64,000 nucleotides of DNA from contig NZ_JAHKRM010000015.1 in assembly GCF_019396345.1 (NCBI RefSeq), positions 51,642-115,641 on the forward strand, in the 5' to 3' direction. Shown here in pieces: positions 58,826 through 64,000 of this stretch. The position numbers and the translations under genes were made by a program. The notes beneath the pieces are model-generated. The model was given only the letters and a program-made list of their open reading frames with translations, was not told the origin of the DNA and did no database searches. Position 1 is the first letter of the stretch. Every line of letters begins with the position of its first letter. Source of the stretch: Nonomuraea guangzhouensis. GTDB lineage: Bacteria > Actinomycetota > Actinomycetes > Streptosporangiales > Streptosporangiaceae.

Positions 58826-60145
58826 TCAGCTGCCGAGTTGCGCGTCGGCGTCGATCTGTGTGCCCGTCTTGGCCAGTCCCGCCTTCAGGTCAGGGACGCC
58901 ACCGCTCTGGTAGGAGATGGCGAAGTCCTCGGCGGACTTGAGGTAGGCGCCGCCGTTCGCGCTGGCCGGGTTCGTGGCCAGGTTCGGGTTGGCGAAGATG
59001 TCGAGGAAGGTCTTGAAGTGGACGTCCTTCTGCAACACCGGATCCTGCAGCGCGGGGACCGTGGACGGGACGTTCTTCAGGCCATGGGCGAGTTCCTGCA
59101 GAGCGGCGGGGTCCGTCGACAGATACTTGACCAGTTCCCAGCCGGCACCGGCGTTCTTGGCGCCCTTGGGGATCCCGATGATCGTGCCGGTGGTGTAGCC
59201 ACCGCCGTACAGGTCGGGCTTGTTGTCCGCGACCGGGAACGGAGCCGTGGCGTAGTCCAGCTTGGGCGCCTCGGCCTCGATGAAGGCGGTACGGAACTCA
59301 CCGTCCATCGCCATGGCGATCTGCCCCTTCTCGAAGGCATGGTCCGGTGAGTACTCCTGGCCGAGACCGGCGGTGAACTTCGCCAGCTTGTCGCGCCCGT
59401 AGAAGTCGGTGAACTTCTTCGCCCACTCCAGCATCGCCTGCCACTGAGGGTCGGTGCCGAGGGTGGACTTCCCGTCCTGGCCCGCCCACTGGGCGCCCCA
59501 GCTGGCCGCCCACATCTGCACGTGGTTGGCGTAGAAGCCGATCGTGGGCACGAACCCGGCGACCTTGATGGACCCGTCGGGGTTGCGCACCGTCAGCTTC
59601 TTGGCGGCTTCGAACAGCTCCGACATCGTCTTCGGGGGCTCGCTGATGCCGGCCTTGGCGAACATCGCCTTGTTGTAGTAGAGGCCGTAGACGTCGGCGA
59701 GCAGCGGCATCGCGCAGCGCGTGCCCTTGAACTCGGTGTACGCGCGGGTGGCGGCGGGAAGCTGGTTCAGGTCCACCTTGTCGCGGGCGATGTAGGCCTT
59801 GAGGTCCTGCCAGGCGCCGCCGGAGCAGAACTGGCCGATGTTGTCGGTGGAGAAGGAGATGGCGACGTCTGGAGGGTTTCCTCCTCTGATCGCCTGGGCG
59901 ACCTTGTCGTCGTCCTGGCTTCCCTGGTTCTTGACCGTGATGTTGGGGTGCTTGGCCTGGAAGCCGTCCAGCACCTTCTGGAGCACGCCCAGCTCGCGAC
60001 CGCTGAACTTGCTCCAGACGCTGAGGGAGACCTTCTCGCCGGCACTCGGCGCGTTGGCCGTACCCGATGAGCTGGTCTCCGGGGCGCACGCGCTCGCCAG
60101 GAGCGCGAATGCCGCACACGCCGCCGCGACACCGATTCGTCGCAT
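58826..60145 (-). CDS. Sugar-binding lipoprotein of an ABC importer
   Basis: A 439-aa extracellular solute-binding protein, family 1. The signal peptide ends in a lipobox (LLASAC) with the Cys to be lipidated near residue 20. The mature part opens KVSLSVWSKFSGRELGVLQK then VLDGFQAKHPNITVKN, the usual family start, and has DVYGLYYNKAMFAKAG. GGAGGG precedes ATG 60145. It captures an oligosaccharide for the two permeases; the sugar cannot be named, but the GH4 and kinase suggest a beta-linked disaccharide. Confidence 0.95.
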   Translation of the reverse strand: MRRIGVAAACAAFALLASACAPETSSSGTANAPSAGEKVSLSVWSKFSGRELGVLQKVLDGFQAKHPNITVKNQGSQDDDKVAQAIRGGNPPDVAISFSTDNIGQFCSGGAWQDLKAYIARDKVDLNQLPAATRAYTEFKGTRCAMPLLADVYGLYYNKAMFAKAGISEPPKTMSELFEAAKKLTVRNPDGSIKVAGFVPTIGFYANHVQMWAASWGAQWAGQDGKSTLGTDPQWQAMLEWAKKFTDFYGRDKLAKFTAGLGQEYSPDHAFEKGQIAMAMDGEFRTAFIEAEAPKLDYATAPFPVADNKPDLYGGGYTTGTIIGIPKGAKNAGAGWELVKYLSTDPAALQELAHGLKNVPSTVPALQDPVLQKDVHFKTFLDIFANPNLATNPASANGGAYLKSAEDFAISYQSGGVPDLKAGLAKTGTQIDADAQLGS

Positions 60146-60193
60146 CGAAACCCTCCAAGGGGGGTGAACTGCTGACCCGCCGCCATGGTCAGG

Positions 60194-61357
60194 TCAAGGG
60201 GTGGGGATTACTGTGAACACCTCTTCGCGTGCCGCGGCCAATGCCAGTCGCAGCGCGCCGGAGCGGACCGGGTTACCGGTCAGCAGGCTCGGTTGAATCT
60301 TGGGCCGGGGAAGAACGAGTTCGGCCAGTTCCTCGGTGACCAGGCCGCACAGGACGCTGCCGCCGGCCCGGCCGATGTCGCCGGTGAGGACCACCAACGC
60401 GGGATCCACCACGGACACCACACCGGCCACGGCCAGCGCCACCCGGCGGGCCAGGTCACGCAGGAAGGCCGACCGGGCGACAGGGTCCGTGCCGAGGTCC
60501 TCCGCGAGCAGCTTCTCCAGATCGTCTCCGGGGAGGCCATGCGCGTGGGCCAGCTCCATGACCGCCCTGGTGCCGAGCACGTCACCGATGCGCCGGCCGC
60601 CGGTCACGCCGGTGGACGGGCAGGGCATCCAGTCGATCTCGCCGGCGCCACCGGACGAGCCCCGTAACAAGCGCCCGCCCGAGACCACCGCGGCACCGAT
60701 CCCGCGCCCCATCCAGATCAGCACGAAGTCGTCGACTCCGACGGCTTGGCCGACCGCCATCTCGTCGAGGGCGACCAGGTTGACGTCGTTCTCGACGGCC
60801 ACCGACGTGTCGAGCGATCCGGACAGCCGCTCCAGGACGTCGAAGCCCTGCCACGGCGGCAGGTGCGGGGCGAAGTGCAGGTGCCCGGTGCGCGCGTCCA
60901 CGGAACCGGGCACTCCCACGACGACCCGGTGGAGTTGCCCGGTGGTCAGGCCGACCTCGGCGGCGGCGACGGAGACCGCACGGCACAGATCATCGACCTC
61001 GAGGTCCGCCTCGTCGACGGGACGGTAGCGGTGCTCGGCGACGATCTCCCCGCAGATGTCGGACACCGCGATGTCCAGCGTGCGCGGGGTGAGGTCGACC
61101 GCCGCCACGTAGGCCAGCGCGCCGTTGACCGCCCAGCGCTGCGCCCGCGGCCCCTTGCCGCCCTCCCGGAGCCCCGCCCGCCGTACGTGACCGCTCTCCT
61201 CCAGCCGGAGCAGGAGGTCGGCCGTCGCCGGTTTCGACAGGCCGATGTGTGATTCCAGCTCCAATCGGGTCAGCGGCCCTCGATCGAGCAGAGCCAGCAG
61301 CGCCGCGCGGTCATTGATCCGGCGCAGCAGCTGAGGGCTTCCCCCGCGCTGTTCCAC
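60194..61357 (-). CDS. ROK-family transcriptional regulator
   Basis: A 387-aa regulator: winged HTH (RAALLALLDRGPLTRLELES, HIGLSKPATADLLLRLEESG) and a ROK domain (VAAVDLTPRTLDIAVSDICG, VGVPGSVDARTG, AVENDVNLVALDE). The zinc-binding CxCGxxGCxE motif of ROK proteins is missing; the region reads DWMPCPSTGVTGG. GTG 61357 is preferred over GTG 61366 because GGGAG lies 8 bases upstream of it. It is the first gene of the sugar operon and has a 23-bp palindrome directly before it, consistent with self-control and control of the whole operon. Confidence 0.9.
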   Translation of the reverse strand: MEQRGGSPQLLRRINDRAALLALLDRGPLTRLELESHIGLSKPATADLLLRLEESGHVRRAGLREGGKGPRAQRWAVNGALAYVAAVDLTPRTLDIAVSDICGEIVAEHRYRPVDEADLEVDDLCRAVSVAAAEVGLTTGQLHRVVVGVPGSVDARTGHLHFAPHLPPWQGFDVLERLSGSLDTSVAVENDVNLVALDEMAVGQAVGVDDFVLIWMGRGIGAAVVSGGRLLRGSSGGAGEIDWMPCPSTGVTGGRRIGDVLGTRAVMELAHAHGLPGDDLEKLLAEDLGTDPVARSAFLRDLARRVALAVAGVVSVVDPALVVLTGDIGRAGGSVLCGLVTEELAELVLPRPKIQPSLLTGNPVRSGALRLALAAAREEVFTVIPTP

Positions 61358-61373
61358 TTGGGACACTCCCTAC

Positions 61374-61396
61374 TAGTCTGGGAACTTCCCAGACTA
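61374..61396. promoter_or_regulatory. 23-bp palindrome, probable ROK operator
   Basis: TAGTCTGGGAA (61374-61384) and TTCCCAGACTA (61386-61396) are perfect 11-base arms around a single C. It lies 17 bases before the ROK start codon. No second copy is seen before the binding-protein gene. Confidence 0.8.
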
Positions 61397-61438
61397 TTTC
61401 CGAGGAATGTACCCCATGGACATCAGCCCACGTCAAGA

Positions 61439-61471
61439 GGCCATCACGTGATTTTCGGTCACGTGATGGCC
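61439..61471 (-). terminator. Terminator of the nuclease/beta-helix gene
   Basis: Perfect 13-base arms (61439-61451 and 61459-61471) with loop TTTTCGG, 11 bases beyond the stop of the minus-strand gene. Confidence 0.85.
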
Positions 61472-61481
61472 GCCCGAAGTG

Positions 61482-64000
61482 CTAGTTGGAGTTGTCCGGC
61501 CACGACGCCGGCACGTTGTTCAGGAACAAGGACTTGCCGCTCAGGGGCTCACACCACACGCCGCGGTCGCCCGTGCAGAAGTCGTCCCGCTCGTAGCCGG
61601 ACCAGTTGGCGATCGGTCCGGAGCCGTCCGGCCCGGCGAGGTGCTTCCAGGTCGGCAGCGTGCCGTCGAGGAGCGTGCTGCCGAAGGAGTACATCCGTGT
61701 GCGGTCGGGATAGTAGGTGATGGATGCGTTGTTGCTGGAATCGAGCTGTTTTTTCATGATGTTGTTGAAGAAGATGTTGTTGTAGCCGGACGATCCCGAC
61801 CACTTCACCGCCTTCTTCCCGGCGGCCCACCAGATCGGGTACCACTGCGAGTCGTCCGGCGGGCTCCCGCCCTCGTCGCCGCAGTTGCTGTAGCAACTGC
61901 CCGGCCGGTGCCCGTAGGGCGTGTTGACCCGGTTGAGCTCGAAGATGTTGTTACGTTCCCAGCCGCCGTGCAGGTTGAGGTCGGAGTCGAAGTCGTTGCC
62001 GATGGCCACGTTGCCGGACGCCGACCACTGGAAGGTGAAGTGCCGCAGGTTACGGGTGGCGTTGCCGGCGTACACCGAGTCCCAGACGCGGGAGCCGCGG
62101 AAGTAGCCGTTGCCGCCCTTGCCCTTGTTCCACGCGCCTTCCAGGTAGTTGTTGATCACCGAGAGGTTCTTGGCCTCCTCGGTCACGATGGCGTGGGAAC
62201 CGGTCATGTACGACCGGACCCCCTTGATCCACCCGTTGATCGCCCACTTCAGCACGATGCCATGCATCTCCCCGGCCGGATCCATGTTGCCGTAGTTGTG
62301 GCTCGCCGAGGCGGGCTCCTCGGAGGGCAGGTCCTGGGTGAAGTACAGGTTCTCGATCCCCACTCCCAGGACCGGATCGACGATCGGCGACGCCTTGGAG
62401 TCGAAGGGCTTGTCGAGCCCGGGAATGGGGGCCGAGCCATCGGAGGTGGAGTTGACCGGCACGTCGTACTCCAGCGGCTTGTCCAGCGTGATGGTCTTGC
62501 CGTTGACCGCCGTGATCTTGAAGATCTGCTGCCGCATGTGCAGGTTCTGCAGTTCGTGCTCGGTCGGCACGGCCGCCATCTGCTGGTAGAACTTCATCGT
62601 GTTGGCGGCGCGGATGTTCACGTACGCGCCGGCCTTGAAGTTCTGCATGATCTTGCTGTTGGTGTTGTCGGCCAGGGCGATCTCCATGTCGCCTGTCCGC
62701 GCGGCGAGTCCCTCACCCCACTTCGCGCTCTCCTTCAGCTTCGCGCCGACCTTCCAGTGCACGTTCACCGTGCCTTCGAGGATGTCCTTGCGGTTCTGCG
62801 GCGCCGCCTTCCAGCCGTTCTCGTAGTCGGGATGGCGCTCCCTGGCCTGCACCCGGAACAGGCCGCGCCCCGGCCAGATCCAGCCGCCGGGGGCGGGGTC
62901 GGCGTTGCCGTCTCCGCGATCGACGGTCATCGCGTCCTCGTCCCAGTCCGATCCGTCCGGGGTGAGCTTGTCGTAGCGGGTGTTGGCATCGGGGGTGTAG
63001 ACGATGCGGGTGCCGGCGTTGGGATCGGAGCCCTCGCCGCGCAGCACGGTGTAGTCGGCGTCCACGTAGATCTGGTGGGTCACGTTGAGCGTGCCCGCCG
63101 GAAGGGTGATCTGGCTGAGTTTGTGATAGCCGGCGGTCGGTGAGCATGCGCTCTTGATGTGGTCGATGGCGTTCTGGATGCCGCCGGTGTCGTCCTGCCC
63201 GTCGTTGGGTCGCACACCGTACTGGCTCTGCATGGCGGCGGAGGTGATGGCGCACGCGCCGTTCGGGTTGAAGTCCCCGGCGCCGGGCAGGTCGCCGCCC
63301 TCCAGGTAGCCGGCCTTGGACCAGTCGCGCAGGCCGATCTGGAGACTGCGGCGGTTCCCCGCGGACAGGTCCAGGTCCTTCAGCGGCGTGGGCGGGGAGA
63401 TGTACAGGTCGGGGTAGCCGCACTTGTGATCGGCGTTGGGCGACCAGGCGCGGGGCGAGACCGCGTTGTACCTACCGGTGATCTGAACGTAGAACGGGTC
63501 GCCCTTCTCCGTGGGATCGGCGGGGTTGTCGATCTTCAGGACGTGGTGGTTCTGGTAGAAGAGATTCAGGTTGGTACCGCCCTTGCTGTTCTGGGCCTTG
63601 TCGATCATCCGGCACGAGTAGCCCTTATCCGCGGCCGCGCCCTCTCCCGTGGAGTTGAAGGGATATTCGTCGCAGCTGTCGAGGCCGCCCGGCGGCCGCG
63701 GCAGTGCGTCTGGGCAGGCCTTATTCCGGTTTTCGCCGTCTTTGGAGCCACGCGTGAGTGGGACGCCGCCCGGCTCGCCGGGGGTGGGGCCCCCGTCGTC
63801 CATACCGGGTACGCCGCGCCGTCGCTGGGCGTCGCGGATGTGCAGCGCGTGTTCCTGCACCTCTCTGTCGTCGAGGGCGAAGGTCATGACGTCGGGCTGC
63901 TGCGGGAACACGCAGCCGGCGTCCTTGATGACGGGGTCGAGCCCGTCGCAGCGGATGTCCGGCTCGGTGGCCAGCACCGACGTCGTGGGCTGATCCGGGT
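61482..64000 (-). CDS. Secreted NucA/NucB-type nuclease fused to a beta-helix lyase-like domain (N-terminus outside window)
   Basis: At least 838 residues; the frame is open to the window edge, so the signal peptide is not seen. First comes a NucB-associated stretch (IRCDGLDPVIKDAGCVFPQQ), then the NucA/NucB-type domain: CPDALPRPPGGLDSCDEYPF with the catalytic Asp-Glu, SCRMIDKAQNSKGG and DPFYVQITG. From about residue 250 a pectate-lyase-superfamily beta-helix follows: GVRPNDGQDDTGGIQNAIDH, ITLPAGTLNVTHQIYVDADY, VLRGEGSDPN and later parallel-strand repeats to the C-terminus. The first half should cut DNA outside the cell, and the second half should bind or cleave a polysaccharide. It stands alone with its own terminator. 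Confidence 0.85.
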   Translation of the reverse strand, partial: PDQPTTSVLATEPDIRCDGLDPVIKDAGCVFPQQPDVMTFALDDREVQEHALHIRDAQRRRGVPGMDDGGPTPGEPGGVPLTRGSKDGENRNKACPDALPRPPGGLDSCDEYPFNSTGEGAAADKGYSCRMIDKAQNSKGGTNLNLFYQNHHVLKIDNPADPTEKGDPFYVQITGRYNAVSPRAWSPNADHKCGYPDLYISPPTPLKDLDLSAGNRRSLQIGLRDWSKAGYLEGGDLPGAGDFNPNGACAITSAAMQSQYGVRPNDGQDDTGGIQNAIDHIKSACSPTAGYHKLSQITLPAGTLNVTHQIYVDADYTVLRGEGSDPNAGTRIVYTPDANTRYDKLTPDGSDWDEDAMTVDRGDGNADPAPGGWIWPGRGLFRVQARERHPDYENGWKAAPQNRKDILEGTVNVHWKVGAKLKESAKWGEGLAARTGDMEIALADNTNSKIMQNFKAGAYVNIRAANTMKFYQQMAAVPTEHELQNLHMRQQIFKITAVNGKTITLDKPLEYDVPVNSTSDGSAPIPGLDKPFDSKASPIVDPVLGVGIENLYFTQDLPSEEPASASHNYGNMDPAGEMHGIVLKWAINGWIKGVRSYMTGSHAIVTEEAKNLSVINNYLEGAWNKGKGGNGYFRGSRVWDSVYAGNATRNLRHFTFQWSASGNVAIGNDFDSDLNLHGGWERNNIFELNRVNTPYGHRPGSCYSNCGDEGGSPPDDSQWYPIWWAAGKKAVKWSGSSGYNNIFFNNIMKKQLDSSNNASITYYPDRTRMYSFGSTLLDGTLPTWKHLAGPDGSGPIANWSGYERDDFCTGDRGVWCEPLSGKSLFLNNVPASWPDNSN

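Noticed and set aside
1..64000. tRNA or rRNA genes and phage structural genes
   Set aside because: I looked for tRNA arms, rRNA-like blocks and phage-type modules on both strands and found none.

Overview
The window is high-GC actinomycete DNA. GTG and TTG starts, leaderless promoters, a DUF397 protein and an XRE/DUF5753 regulator, a Ser/Thr kinase-WD40 protein, and the block lipB-lipA-DUF4191-RDD-glnA facing glnE all point to Streptosporangiaceae (Nonomuraea or Streptosporangium-like). That taxonomic guess is an inference from gene content. I saw no rRNA, tRNA or CRISPR array.

Conserved backbone: glnE (13.7-16.7 kb, +), glnA (31.8-33.2 kb, -, with a complete GlnR box upstream), an RDD protein (34.5 kb), DUF4191 (41.8-42.5 kb), lipA (42.9 kb), a degenerate M48-like membrane protein, lipB (44.9 kb), a peptidase E-like gene and a TIGR01777 epimerase (to 47.3 kb). 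GlnE adenylylates GlnA, and the target tyrosine is visible in GlnA. This core is split twice: about 15 kb of accessory DNA lies between glnE and glnA, and about 6.8 kb (a GH92 glycosidase, a TetR-regulated glycosidase-like protein, a methyltransferase) lies between RDD and DUF4191.

0-13.7 kb: an unrecognised two-gene locus opens the window, with a protein made of ten alternating 22/21-residue repeats followed by a small helical protein. After it come a small Cys-rich secreted protein, a 945-aa PcfJ-like protein paired with a Tat-exported serine hydrolase, a hotdog-like protein, a kinase-WD40 protein coupled to an alpha/beta hydrolase, a glutamine amidotransferase, a secreted protein and an HXXEE membrane protein behind a perfect 16-bp palindrome.

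16.7-31.7 kb: an accessory island with regulators (TetR, LysR, AraC, TetR), an MFS exporter, a P450-ferredoxin operon and much decay. It holds a VapBC pair with a damaged antitoxin, a stump of ferredoxin reductase, a truncated ECF sigma gene, a frameshifted DUF4235 gene, a broken excisionase, and a chimera in which a 173-bp near-copy of glnA is fused in frame to a LuxR-type HTH.

47.3-52.4 kb: a second decay zone with repeat-rich intergenic DNA and a RelB/RelE-type locus whose toxin is split by a complete IS200/IS605 element (divergent tnpA and tnpB). The toxin remnant lets the ends of the element be placed almost to the base. A DUF6247 gene with a toxin broken by a 17-bp tandem duplication and a fragment of a SARP-type regulator follow.

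53.0-64.0 kb: an ABC-2 exporter pair, then a sugar-uptake operon in the order ROK regulator, binding protein, two permeases, GH4 glycosidase and BadF-type sugar kinase, with overlapping start and stop codons from the first permease onward and a 23-bp palindrome before the regulator. The window ends inside a secreted protein that joins a NucA/NucB-type nuclease domain to a pectate-lyase-like beta-helix.
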